Positions 11,124 through 22,320 of a DNA stretch of 64,000 nucleotides are shown here, piece after piece; position 1 is the stretch's first letter; the number at the start of each line of letters is the position of its first letter. The position numbers and the translations under genes are program-made. The notes beneath the pieces are model-generated. The model was given only the letters and a program-made list of their open reading frames with translations, had not been told where the DNA came from and ran no database searches. Source of the stretch: Cylindrodendrum hubeiense (lineage: Eukaryota > Ascomycota > Sordariomycetes > Hypocreales > Nectriaceae); assembly GCA_014621425.1 (NCBI GenBank), contig JAANBB010000052.1:62001-126000 (forward strand). The letters are read 5' to 3'.

Positions 11124-12667
11124 TTACATGACAGTACATAATGCAGCCGCCGCAAGAGCCATGCTCGCCACTCCCGCCCCGGCGGCGATGCGGTTCGAGT
11201 TCACAAGGCGTTTCGCAACGGGAAGAGTTTCTTGCACAGCCTTCGCTTGTGCCAATTGTTGCGCTTGGTGTTTCTGATGCTGTTGATTCTGCAGCTCTTG
11301 ATGGTCTCGTCTCTGCGGTTGCATTCTTGATTGTTCTGGTTCGCGCTGTTTCTGATTGTCCTGCTCTCCTTGCGTCGCCGCATAGCCATATCTCTGTCTT
11401 CTCGTTATATCATCGATAGAATCTCTCTTCTTCAAGGATACACCAGTTTGTCTTGGGTTCCTATCAAATGAGCTATCCCGAAGAGAAGGTAATCCTTCAG
11501 AGTTTGAGAAAGACTCGTCCGTGCGGGATTGAATGTCGTCGCCATGCTCGTTTCGCCTCGTTGTTGCCCTAGTTGCACCTTTCGCAATAATCGCCTCAAG
11601 CTCAAGTCTCTTGCGGTTAGCCTTTCGAAGTTCTTCTTTGAGTGTCTCCTTGATGCTTTGGTTGAGCCCTCGGATGGACAAGTCTTGCCAGTCCAACTGG
11701 TCTTGCAGATCGCTAATGTCCCGCCTTGCATTTAAGATATCACGGTCGTGAGATCTAGTCCGCGCCTTGATGAGGTCGTCTCCAGCCATGTGCATACGGG
11801 CCTCATAAGCTTCTCTCACCTGTTGGTACTTCTGGAAGAGCACCGCGCCGGCACTTGTCTCCCCAAGGCCCCGATGCTGATCGCTCATCTCGCGCTGGAT
11901 GGTTAGGGTCAAAGAGTGGCCCTGGGCAACGACACGCTCTACGGCCGTCAAGGGCGTCACACGTCCCGGGATAAGCGAGTCGGCCCGGCCTCCAGCATCA
12001 ATGATGTCGTGCCAGAATTTGGAATGAAGATCATCTCGTCTTTGGTTGGCTGCACGCCTTTGCGACGAGTTGCCTGCCAAGACAAGGTCCCATCGCGTGG
12101 TGAGAAGGGTAATCGCGCGGTAGTTTTGAGGTCCGCACATGTTTTTGAATATTTTAAGCCCTTGCAGCGATGAGCCAGTCAAACGCTGGTCGGTGATGGG
12201 ATGCAAATAGAGGAGGCCACCCAAGCGGATGCCGAAATGTTGAGCCTGCAAAAGCCAGGACGCCACCTCTTGGAGGACTTCAATATCGGACCGACAGGTG
12301 TCGTTAAAGGCAGGCGTGTCGATCAGATGAACCGTACGGCCGGATACGATTGTGGTGTGAATGGTGACACCGCGAGTGACTATGAGCGCCCGGAGCTAGT
12401 TACTAAAGCGGACTCTAACAACTGCGGACAAGACTTTGTCACCACAGGCTAGTAGCAATGGAAATTACTGACAGGATTCAAGGCTATGGCCGACGATGCA
12501 TGTTTGTCCTGTGCAGCTGGCAATAAATGTGCTTTTGCCAACTCCAGACATCCCAAAGACTGGGATAAATATGTCATCCGCGCTATACACTCATGACATG
12601 AGCCAGTTATCTTAGTTGGGATAAAAGACAGCACGTACCAGAGGTTTTTGCCCGACAGTGCATCCAT
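11124..12667 (-). CDS. P-loop GTPase with charged coiled-coil tail
   Basis: Minus-strand join 12639-12667, 12473-12582, 11124-12379; exon lengths sum to 1395 bases (464 residues). Exon 2 holds the P-loop GMSGVGKSTF and GHSLES; exon 3 holds the G3-like motif IDTPAFNDT, then LLYLHPITDQRLTGSS and LLTTRWD. The second intron lies at the same place and phase as in the two sister genes. Exon 1 gives only about ten residues and is joined by a 56-bp intron (GTACGT...ATAG). After the G domain, at about residue 230 onward, the protein is rich in Glu/Arg/Gln with helical segments and a Gln-rich stretch (about residues 390-430), then an Ala/Val-rich hydrophobic C-terminus (SMALAAAALCTVM) that could be a membrane anchor. 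DTPAFNDT departs from the usual DTPGFDDT, which may affect hydrolysis. Confidence 0.75.
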
Positions 12668-12780
12668 TTAATGGTTTCTGAATTGATAAAGTGTGTAAGC
12701 AGCTGAAATGAGGTGAGACTAATCGGGCTGGCTGACACTGTTTAATAATGTATCACGTGCAATTGAGACAACGAGGAACT

Positions 12781-13060
12781 TAAAGATAATAATATATTAT
12801 AATTAATTATATATTAATAAATCTTAATTTAAATTATTTAAAATTAATATTTAATTTTCTTTAATTAAATGTTATATCATTTATTTAATAATATAAAATT
12901 ATACTATAATTTGTATATATAAAGTATTAATAATAATATAAGATATATCTAGCTTGAAATATAGAGATTATATAGGTTTAGGTTAGATAGTATTACAAGA
13001 ATAAACTATAATACTAAGAATAATAAGATAATTAATTATAATCCTTATATTAAACTTAAA
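12781..13060. repeat. AT-rich block
   Basis: About 280 bases of nearly pure A/T between the third GTPase gene and the chitinase gene, with the same word content as 1-4720. Interpreted as a small RIP-degraded insertion. No coding frame. Confidence 0.6.
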
Positions 13061-13211
13061 TATTCAAGGGATAAGCTCAAACTGCTACTAGCTAACACAC
13101 AATCTTAAAAGCGTACTAAAAACTGTCTGACTTAAGTTCTTCAATAGGGCTTGATATCGTACAAATTTGGAGTATACTTTACATATATATATCTGGATAG
13201 TATATCTCACA

Positions 13212-16200
13212 TTAAATCTTACATGATCCTCCACGGACAAAATTGATTGTATCCAAATCATCCTTGATCGATCCCAACTTCTTGACATCCCCGTCTTTCA
13301 TACCCCTCCTCGCCTTAGCCGCCTTGCCCCAATCCCCGCGACTCAATCCTGCACCCGCCAAGGTACTAAACACAGTCATGAATGCGTTATCAGGGTCTTG
13401 GACGATGGCATACGCCATCAGTCCTGCCTCGCCAGCGGCCTCGACCATCTGCAAAGCGGCTCGAATCGCAGTCATACTGCTCGCTGCTGCCACTTCACCG
13501 ACGATGGGGATGAAGAAGAGAATGCCGCCGATGAAGTTGGCAATCATGGCCTCTCTCTCTGCCTTGGCAATCTTCTTAGCTTCCTCGACAACCTTTTCCA
13601 TGTTCTCCACTGCCTGAGCCAGTGTCAGCGCCGGGAGAGACGCGGCGTCGACCAAGTCTGACCAGTTGAGCTGGGAGTCCAGATCGCCGATGGCCTTGAG
13701 TAGCTGGAGACGTTGAAGGAGGTTTTTGGACTTGTCGTACGACTTGCCAATCACGTCCTTGGGATTGAAAACCTCGATGTTGTCGCTGGCTTGAGGATAG
13801 TTCCAGAACCAATCATCCTGTCTCCTCTGACACTCCTTGATGTCTTCGCCAGCCATCTGACAACCGTTGGCGGCTTTCACGTCGATATCCCCGAACTTAA
13901 TCCAGCCCTTCTCAATGCCAGAGTCTTTGGCGATGGCCTTGTAGAAGCCATCAGAGTCTTGCATCGTAAATGTCGTATTGGGAACCGTTGTGTGGAGCCA
14001 GTCGATGCCATCCGAGCCGTCCTTGTAGACTGTTGGACAGGTGACTATCACCGTTCCCATGCCATTTTTGCAGCCGGATGATTTATCGCAGTTATTCGCG
14101 CAGCTAGCGAAATTGCAGCCACTGCAACATGTCCTATATTTGGTTTCCTCGCACTTGAAGTAGTCGCCGGCGTGTCCGTTGCCCATGAAGGCGTTGATCT
14201 GAGACGGCACCTGCTCCTTGGTGTACTCCTCATAGACCTTGAACCTGTCGTCGTAGCCGTCATCAATCAGTCCGTTATACCTGCTGAGCGCATCGTCCAT
14301 GATACTGATTTCAACATTGACAAGGTACTGGTCCATGCAATAGGATGGGATTTTGGACTTTCGGTTCTTGAGTTGACTCAGGCTGGTGAAGTCAGAGTCA
14401 CAGTCCTCGAAATGATCACTTATCGTGGCCACGTAATTTGGGTCGTAATCATCATCTTCTTCGCCGGTACCACTGACAAAGAGTTAGTATACGACGCTTT
14501 CATTCCATTGAAAAGAGACTTACTCGACAAACTCCTGCAAATCGATCGCCCAGTCGGATGTTCCCGCGAAATTGTAAGACGCATAGAGCTTCGCCCGAGA
14601 TGCCTTGGTATCTTCGTCCATGTAGGCAACCCACTCCGTGTTATTGTAAACCAGTATATTGGACCCAGCATCAGTCCACTGCTTTGTCACCTTGCCGTAG
14701 TCGATGATGTCTTGAATCTCTGCGTCCGAGATGTAGCCAGCAGTGTTGGTACAACGACCCTTTGCTGCGTTTGATGCTCGTGGGCTGCCCGTGAACTTGC
14801 ACGTCGGCCCAGTGCAGCCAGCCTGCGCCATCTTGAAAGATCGCCCGTAACTCGAAACTCCGACCACGACCTTATTAGATGGGACACCTGCCTTGGTAAT
14901 CATAGACAGGGAGTCTTTTGTCTCGGTGATGTTCACATGAGAGCGGAGACAGTTGCCAGTGGGGCAGCCAGGGGAGGTCCATTTGTTGTTGTAGTCCCAC
15001 TGACCATGAAGATCGTACGTCATGTAAATGATGTAGTCGATCTTGGATCCCATCTCCTTTACGGGAAAGGATTTGAGGTACCAATATGAAGCCGGAGCTG
15101 CGAACGAGACCGACTTGCTGGTGCCCAAGGCTGTCTTCAGGCCACTTAATGTCTGATAATAGTCCTTCCCGGCACTGGCATCCCCGGAAGGAATGTCGGG
15201 AATGTCGGGCGCCTTCGATATTGGTTAGCATCAATCTATAAATGTTTTTGCTGTACCACAGCGAATCTGTTGACAGTGTGAGACAGAGTGGCCACTTACC
15301 CCCGGATATTCCCAGTCAAGATCAACACCATCCAGATTGTGCTTCTTAACAAAGGCAACGATGTTACTTGTGAAGATGGCTCTGTTCACAGGTTTGACAG
15401 CTTCCCGTAGAATGTTGTAGGTACCCGGTTTTGTGCTAAAGTCCCACCCGCCAAAGGAAATGATCTTCTTGATTCCAGTCATGGCCTTGAAGAGGTTGAA
15501 CTGACGTAGGGAGGCGCTAACGTCGACGTTGAAGGTTGAGGTGACGTCGGCAAAGGCGAAATGTATATGCGTGTACTTAGATTTGTCGATTTCATCCACG
15601 TCCATGTTCAAGCACTTGCGTTTTGAGTTCCAGGCTTCAAAGTAGGCAACACGCATGGTCTTGGCGGGTGCCGTACCCTTGATGATATCTCTACCGCAGC
15701 TGGAAATGCCTGGATGTGTTAGAAAGATCCTCAAGAAGCATAGATGAACTTAGGCAATGGTCGACTTACATGAATTCTTGCCTTTCGCAGTAGTTCCAGG
15801 AGCGCCGGTGGCTGCCTTGGCGATGACGCAAAAATCGTCTGTCATTCCGCATTTGCCCCAGACGTTACAGCAAACGTTCAAGGGACAAGGATTCAACTTG
15901 GCCCAGGTGTCACTGCTACCAGAAGATGGCTTCTTGGTACCGGGAACCTGCGGCCCGCAGACAGCATCAGAGATGGACGAAGGGAATGGAGGCGTGCCGG
16001 TGCTCAGACAGATGGACGTTCCACGCCAGAGCAATTTGCACCCGTTCCAGCCCCACGTCTTTTTGTTAAACGTCTCAATCTTCTCGACGGTTATTCCGTG
16101 AGATACGGCAATGGTGGCACAGTTGTCATCCGCCTTGATGTCATATGCAGCGCAAGAACCGTCCTTGCCAGGCTTGGGTGCGATGTCGGGGAGTTTGCCA

Positions 16201-17483
16201 CGGGTACAACAGACAGGCTGGCCAACCATCAAAGAGGAGCAGAACTTGGAGTCGCTGTGAAGCTTAGTGAAGTCAGCGGCCTTGAGTCCACATTTTTTAG
16301 CCATGGACGCGCATGAGTCACCGCTGACGACAGACTTCGTCTTGCAAGTGCCATCAGAGTTGGCAGCAGGGATGGGATCGGGCAGCGTGCCGGCAGAGCA
16401 GCAGACCTTTTGTCCGGGAACTAGAGTGTTGCAGAAGGTCTTGGCCGAGTTGTACTTTTTCAAGTCTATCAGCTTGATGCCGCATCGTTTGGCCACAGCT
16501 TCGCAGCCGTCGTTGGCCTTGACTTCAGTAGTCTTGCAAGTAGCTCTAGTGGCGAGTCTTGACCCCGACCAAGCGTGGGTGGCTTCTGATGACACGGAGG
16601 ACGAGGATGTTACATTGTTGGATCCTTGAATCTGGCCAGGAACTCGCACAGAAACTGTCATCCAGTCCTGTTGATCACCAGATACACATCGCCCGTCCGC
16701 CCAGGTGCGTATCACCTCCTGGATGAAAGGCAAGCGATCAGAGGTAGTGGATATTATTCCGACTGAGTAGTCAGCCCCACGCTCATTACCAGTGCAGAGC
16801 TGGGCAATTCTTGTCTTAGAAAAGCTGTCTTGCTTCGCGGCATCCTCCAAGAAGCGGCTCAAGATATCGGCATGGAGGCCATGTTGGTATACCTCGGCTC
16901 CGGCAAACAAGCCGATGGCCGAAGACCGCGAATAGCCAAAGGTCAATACATTCTGAGTGCAGCTGGGATTTTTCGTGCTCAAGTAGTTTTGGACTTGATG
17001 TCCTACGGACAGAAGATCATCGAGAGAGACCTTCTTATCGCTGGCGTGATTGCCGCTCATGGTGACAGAGGCTTGAACTATGTCGTGGTTGGGCGTCGAG
17101 CAGACTGCTGCAACATCATCGCTCGACCCCTCCATAGCTTTTTGCACCAAGCTAAACTCCGCTTTGCATCCCCTGATGGCTGTCACAGGAGCTTTTCCAT
17201 CGGGATTGGCATCGTTCTGGACGTTGAAACTCAGAAGCATGGTCTCGTTGCAAGCTGACAAGCTTGCTGCGTCGGGGAACAGGAACCATGATGACAAGTC
17301 TTCAGAGGCGGCCGACTCGGCGCCAGCATCTTGACACGACGAGGGACATGTCTGAAACGCTTGTGTTCGGTTAACTGATGCGTGCCACTCGTCGAGGTTT
17401 GCGTCTTGACTAGCAGTAGCGGTTGCTATTGACCTTGCTGCCAAGAGTAGTGGCATGACAAGAGATTGTAAAGAAAGAGTCAT
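13212..17483 (-). CDS. Killer-toxin-like GH18 chitinase with LysM and ChtBD1 domains
   Basis: Minus-strand join 15770-17483, 15300-15709, 14524-15212, 13212-14472; the sum is 4074 bases (1357 residues) and all three introns have consensus ends. Order: signal peptide (residues 1-24); a long N-terminal region; LysM-like Cys-containing repeats (about 325-500, recognisable by CEAVAKRCGI, CASMAKKCGL, CATIAVSHGI); a type-1 chitin-binding domain (CCNVWGKCGMTDDFC); GH18 (about 585-935) with the intact catalytic motif DGVDLDWE and the strand KKIISFGGW; then an Asp/Glu hinge and a roughly 400-residue C-terminal domain with a cysteine cluster and a hydrophobic helix (IGGILFFIPIVGEVAAA). This is the layout of fungal subgroup C chitinases, related to the alpha/beta subunit of yeast killer toxin. 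It should be secreted and cut chitin, perhaps in competing fungi or in self walls. It neighbours a LysM protein gene, as is common for this subgroup. Confidence 0.9.
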
Positions 17484-18723
17484 GATGAACTAGAGGAGGC
17501 CTAATGGCCGTTAACAATACTGAGAATAATGAATGTGTAGCAAATGAATGGTAGGAAGATAAGATCTGATAAGAGAATGTACGATCTGGTGGAAAAGGAA
17601 TGTGAGCCCCAATGAGAGGGAAGAATGAAGGCCTTGGAAGGGACAGAATAAGGTGAAAGAGGCTCTTCCTCCAAGATGATATTAGTTCAAGGAAACCATG
17701 CCTCATTTCAACCACAGCCCTCCCGTAGGCACAGGTTCGATACCCTTGCACGAAATGCGCCAAGAGTGAGTTGAGATCGGTCCACATCAATGCATGTAAG
17801 TGATCCCTGACACCAGGTACGCACGCACATGTAGGTGCGGCTACAGCCGAGGTCAGCAGAACGGATCATCCGTGTTCCCACTCTCGGCAGGCAGAATCTG
17901 TCGAATCGTCGATCAGCGGCTGGGCTGAAAACGTTTCAACTGTATCCCTGTAATCTAGCTGAGCAAACGCCGCCCATGGTTACATACATGGTTACATGGA
18001 AGGTTATAGTTTAGATTGTTTGTAGCCAATTATCACGCTTCGCCCTGGTCTCACGACCGGTCTGCACCAACGCAGCAAAGCGAGATAACCCAATTCACAA
18101 ATTAATGTTCCCACCTTCCGAAAGTAGTTACCTGGGTGGAGACGTGGAAGACTTTGGAGCTTTGGCTGCGCCTTTAATTCTGGGCTTAATAAAGCTGTAA
18201 CAGGCTGATGGGAAGCCAACGGCCAACGGCTGTTAGCTAACTTAGCCTCGGCTTCTTCTCCTTCTTCATCTGTACATGTGTTGGTTGGTGACAAAAAGAC
18301 AAATCCGGAACTCGTATGTTCAGAACGTCTTAGCGTCTACTTCTTAGAGAAAAGGCTGTGGTCCGTGCAGAAGTGAGACGGATAAACCGGAGCTGCTAAC
18401 ACCAATCAGATCATGCAACCCATGGTCTCTTGAGAGGCACAGGCAATCGAGCGTTTATCCCAATATCTGGAGTATACTAGCCCAGGTTATGGTGGATAAT
18501 TCCCACCAGAAAAGGCTATATATGGGACCCTGGTCCCCGCGTATGCAAGGGACATTTGTCTTTTGCGAGTCACAACCAACACACGTTCTCGCGGGCGTAC
18601 CAGATCACGCATCATCGCCAACCAACAGACCCCCTCATCTCGGACCGATCCAAAAATTCGTGCCAACGGGGAAGCGATCTCTCCTTTGTTCTTGTCCTTG
18701 ATTTTTTTTCCAAATCCTTCTCA
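17484..18723. other. Intergenic, promoter side of the chitinase gene
   Basis: Holds the 5' regions of two divergent genes (chitinase on minus, 2EXR protein on plus). Pyrimidine-rich stretches precede both starts. Minus-strand open frames at 17410-17790 and 18004-18294 have no recognisable content and look spurious. Confidence 0.4.
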
Positions 18724-19404
18724 ATGGCAACCGCCTCGTTCCACCCCTTCCCGCGCCTCCACTTTGAGCTCCGTGCCCTCATTTGGGGCTTCGCAGCAGC
18801 TCCTCGTATCGTTCACATCCGCACCGACTCAACAGACTTTTCATCGCCTACGCCCACCCCTGCAGTCATGCAAGCGAGCCAGGAAGCCCGTCGGCATGCG
18901 CCTTATCGGAAATCCTTCTTCACCACAACCAACAGCGGGTTTGAGTCTCGATACGTCTGGGCCAACTTTGAGATGGATATGATTTGCGTTGAGGATGAAA
19001 ACCCGAAACGCCTTGCGCCTCATTTGGCAGAAATACAACGTCTCAAGTTTACAATCCCAGCGGATAAGGATGAACTGATGTATAGCTTCTTCTTTCACTA
19101 TAGTCGCGAGTTTATGAGAGACTTCACGGCACTACAAGAGCTTCACATGGTGATAGAAGGCTGCATCGGGTTATGGGGCACCACGTTCGAGGCCTGCTTT
19201 TACGGATGTCCCAGGGAGAATGTCAGATTTCTTGATCCCCAGTCAGGACTCTTGCTAAACGGATTTCAGCTGGAAATGGCATATTTATGGAGAGCAGAAA
19301 ATGGAGGGCTTGTGCGCGATGTGGATGATGTTGACACGGAGGTGATGTGGATCCTCGAGGATAAATGTGATTTGAAGTTGAATGAGCTCGCAGAGATAGA
19401 ATAA
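18724..19404 (+). CDS. 2EXR domain protein
   Basis: A single exon of 226 residues. The N-terminus FHPFPRLHFELRALIW followed by PRIVHI is the 2EXR signature (FxxFxxLPxELRxxIW...PRVV), found in large families of fungal proteins of unknown function. The frame is open further upstream to 18556, but the ATG at 18724 is preferred because the domain begins six residues after it and the preceding 160 bases look like a leader. The rest has no known motif apart from an acidic C-terminus (VDDVDTEVMW). It sits between two secreted-protein genes but has no signal peptide, so it is probably an unrelated passenger. Confidence 0.75.
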   Translation: MATASFHPFPRLHFELRALIWGFAAAPRIVHIRTDSTDFSSPTPTPAVMQASQEARRHAPYRKSFFTTTNSGFESRYVWANFEMDMICVEDENPKRLAPHLAEIQRLKFTIPADKDELMYSFFFHYSREFMRDFTALQELHMVIEGCIGLWGTTFEACFYGCPRENVRFLDPQSGLLLNGFQLEMAYLWRAENGGLVRDVDDVDTEVMWILEDKCDLKLNELAEIE

Positions 19405-19579
19405 ATTAACGAAGTGTTCTCGATTGAGTGACTGCCTTTTTGAACGACTCAATAGAGTTCATCAATGATACACGCAAATAAATAGATATTAACCCTCTAC
19501 CACAACCCCATAACAATACAACATAGATGTTAGCTTCCCCACCAAACTGCACGTGTATGTACATTAGCCCCCGTTCCGC

Positions 19580-20470
19580 CTAACATCCTTTGACCTTGGC
19601 ATCGACGCTGGCATAGGCTTGTATCACAATTTTATGCTTTCGAGGGCTGTCCTCCCGGTAAAATTTGTCCTTCACATCCTGCATGATCTTCTCCAACTTA
19701 GCCATTTCGTACTTAGAACTCACTGCGTCTGACATGGTCGTCTCCCAATCCACCGTCTCCCATTTTCTTGTAGGGTCGAGGGGATTTTGGCCAGGACCAA
19801 CAGGTTCCGTCTTCACAGTGATGTCGCTGGGCAGTTTGTCTTTGGCTTCCGCAATGAGATAGGGCCCATGATCGCCCACCCTGGCGAGTCTGATCTGCTC
19901 TGTACACTGATTGAAGCGGTCGAACAGCCACTCATTGTCGGAAGTCTTTTTGCCGTCTGTGACGACTTTGGCCACCACGTCTCCGATCTGGGTGATGCCC
20001 TTCACATAATCGTCTCCACCATCGTTGATGTACTTGTATGACTTGTAATCGGGAACATTGGGCGTCTTACTCTTTTGATAGTGGTTCCACACATTCTTGG
20101 CCGTCTCTTCCGGATCAGGGTTCGTCTCTTGGTTGCTCAAGAGATTTCCGTTTTTGTCAGCAGCCAGGTTGTCCTTTGGAGACACGCCCCCGAGAGTGTT
20201 GAGCAGATCGCTGAAGTTGCACTTTCTTTTCGGGAGGACGCCTTTGCACTCTTGCCACTGGACTACGCCCTTCTTGTTTGCCCTGCATTTGAGGCCCACA
20301 GGGTCCCAACTCTTGCACTTGAATCCAAGGGTACGATCCGCCTCATCATTGAGCTGGTCTATCTGGTAGGCGTAGTATAGCCACACACGCTCCATAGCGC
20401 CTGCATAACCACCGGCGAAAACTGTGACGATGGGAAGTAAGAGAATGCTGATAAGGAGTCCCAACTGCAT
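19580..20470 (-). CDS. Secreted protein of unknown function
   Basis: Single exon. The frame is open to 20662, but the ATG at 20470 gives 296 residues starting with a clear signal peptide (MQLGLLISILLLPIVTVFAG). The mature part has a Trp/Tyr-rich start (MERVWLYYAYQIDQLNDEA), a few cysteines (GFKCKSW, GLKCRAN, WQECKG, KRKCNF, NQCTEQI), and a basic C-terminus ending in Cys. I do not recognise a catalytic motif. Secreted proteins of this sort are often found beside subgroup C chitinase genes in fungi; an accessory or immunity-like role toward the chitinase is only a guess. It is divergently arranged with the LysM-WSC gene across about 690 bases. Confidence 0.7.
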   Translation of the reverse strand: MQLGLLISILLLPIVTVFAGGYAGAMERVWLYYAYQIDQLNDEADRTLGFKCKSWDPVGLKCRANKKGVVQWQECKGVLPKRKCNFSDLLNTLGGVSPKDNLAADKNGNLLSNQETNPDPEETAKNVWNHYQKSKTPNVPDYKSYKYINDGGDDYVKGITQIGDVVAKVVTDGKKTSDNEWLFDRFNQCTEQIRLARVGDHGPYLIAEAKDKLPSDITVKTEPVGPGQNPLDPTRKWETVDWETTMSDAVSSKYEMAKLEKIMQDVKDKFYREDSPRKHKIVIQAYASVDAKVKGC

Positions 20471-21162
20471 GATGGGCTGCGTCGGTAAAGAATGAAGTGA
20501 TTCTCCAAGGAGTAGAAAGTATGGAAGATAAAAATGAGTGACCAGGGAGTCAAACGTAATGCTCCGGAAAGTAGAGAGTGTGAGAGATGGAAATGAGTGG
20601 CTTGAGTTGAAGTAAGACAGGTCGAAGCCGAGAGAGGGGATACACGACACACGAGACTGCAATATAATACCTCTCTTCCTGTTGGTAAGGGAACCTCAGA
20701 ATCGGATATTACCACATGCGATGAATATCATTGTCGAACACTTTGTCAATATACATGTACTCCGTACCTGTAGTGGGGAATGTTGTTGGTGTAGGGATCA
20801 TAGGGTATGCAGGGGTATAATACGAAGGGTTCGGGGGCAGGGGGCTCGGCCGCAAGCGATGGCCCGAGCGGCCTGAGCGCAGCCTTGGAAAAGTGAAATT
20901 AGGGTCCTTTGCTATCGCTCCTTCCTCAAACCACCTTAGTTAACATGCTGCCTTGTTTGCCGAGACTTTCCGAGACCTCCAAACTTACGTTCTTGGCGAG
21001 GGGCTTACATGTAAGTCAGGGTCGTTCTCAGCTCCTTGGCCAAGGTCTTCGCCGTCCCTCCTCTCACTCTCGTGTTCATTGCTTTTACTTTTTTTCCCTC
21101 TCGTCATTCATTCTTGCAAAGTCACAAGTTGCAAAAAACAGAAAGTCGTCCTCTTTGTCGCC
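20471..21162. promoter_or_regulatory. Shared divergent promoter region of two secreted-protein genes
   Basis: The 692 bases between the start of the minus-strand secreted protein and the start of the plus-strand LysM-WSC protein must hold both promoters. The part next to 21163 is pyrimidine-rich (CTTTTACTTTTTTTCCCTCT), typical of fungal transcription start regions. A shared control region would let both genes respond together; no specific operator is recognised. Confidence 0.4.
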
Positions 21163-21924
21163 ATGAAGCCCACAGTCATCCTCGCTCTCGGTTGGGGCCT
21201 TGGTCTAGCCGCAGCCAGTTCCACGCCCTTGCTTCAGTGGGATCCAGACACCATCTCCACTTGCGTCGAGTGGTACAACAATGGTGGTTCAGATACATGC
21301 GAATATATTCGCCACATGTTCGCCATCTCCGCTGAGGAATTTCATAAATGGAATCCCTCCGTCGGTACAGACTGCAAACCATGGCGGTACCAGTCTTACT
21401 GCATCTTGACCCAAGAGAGACTCGCCACTCTCACTTCCACCACCACCAAAGCCCCTCCGACAACAACGACCACCAAGACGTCTTCTCACGTAGCCTCTCC
21501 TACTTCCTGGACTGCTATGGGTTGCTACATAGACGACGATCCCAAATTCCCTGTTCTGGAGACGATAGCCAGCAATAACTCCAAGGCGCTGCTGATCAAG
21601 AACTGTGAGAACAAGTGTTGGGTAACTTCCACTGGTCGGACCACCCTCTTCGCCGGTGTGAAGCAAGGCAACCAATGCTGGTGCGGTAGCTTTGTCGACG
21701 GGCAAAAATCCAAGAACCAGACGGATTGCAACACACCCTGCACTGGAAACGCGAAGGAAATGTGTGGCGGCAAGAACCTAATCAATGTCTTTAAGCCTGT
21801 GGCTGGGAAGAGTGCTGTCACAATCACTACGAAGAGCTCCACCACTGTCGCTGCGAAGAGTGCTGTCACTACCACGACAAAGAGCTCTGGGGCGGTAAGG
21901 AATCGTGGTTTATTTGGACTTTAG
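21163..21924 (+). CDS. Small secreted LysM-WSC protein
   Basis: 253 residues. The frame is open from 20953, but the ATG at 21163 starts a clean signal peptide (MKPTVILALGWGLGLAAASS). A LysM-like domain follows at about residues 32-80 (CVEWYNNGG, CEYI, FHKWNPSVG, YCI), then a Thr-rich linker, then a WSC domain at about 112-212 with paired cysteines (GCYID, CENKCW, QCWCGSF, CNTPCTG, EMCGG). LysM binds chitin oligomers; WSC binds wall glycans. The protein could mask chitin or bind walls, and it pairs naturally with the LysM chitinase nearby. The C-terminus has an imperfect SAVTTTTKSS repeat and then stops just before AT-rich DNA. A possible donor site GTAAGG at 21895 suggests the original tail may have been longer. 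Confidence 0.8.
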   Translation: MKPTVILALGWGLGLAAASSTPLLQWDPDTISTCVEWYNNGGSDTCEYIRHMFAISAEEFHKWNPSVGTDCKPWRYQSYCILTQERLATLTSTTTKAPPTTTTTKTSSHVASPTSWTAMGCYIDDDPKFPVLETIASNNSKALLIKNCENKCWVTSTGRTTLFAGVKQGNQCWCGSFVDGQKSKNQTDCNTPCTGNAKEMCGGKNLINVFKPVAGKSAVTITTKSSTTVAAKSAVTTTTKSSGAVRNRGLFGL

Positions 21925-21995
21925 ATAGATGTAACAGTTTATCTAGTCACTTCCTGACTCTGGTAAACTGGTTTAGCTTGTATTAACTTTTTATA

Positions 21996-22320
21996 AGTAA
22001 GATCAGGGTATTATAGTTTAAATAATAGGTGTACTTATGGGTTTTAGTATAATTAAGCTCTATTAACTTAGTTCATATTTTCATAATATTGAATTTAATT
22101 ATATTTAATATATATTTAAATAATATCTTGAATTTTTTATTTATTTATATCTTTCAATTAAAAAACTATAATAAAATATATCCTTAACTTAGAAAATATT
22201 AATATTTATACTTCTATTTAAAAACTATTAATATTTAAGAAAATAAATATTAATAATTTTAATATATATTCTAAACTTATATATATCTATAATATTTTAT
22301 TAAGTAAGATACTCAGGAAG
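21996..22320. repeat. AT-rich block
   Basis: About 325 bases of nearly pure A/T directly after the LysM-WSC gene, matching the composition of the first 4.7 kb. Probably RIP-degraded repeat DNA. No coding frame. Confidence 0.55.

Noticed and set aside
13243..13617. Plus-strand hydrophobic frame of 124 residues.
   Set aside because: Antisense to the C-terminal domain of the chitinase, whose exon structure sums to an intact frame.
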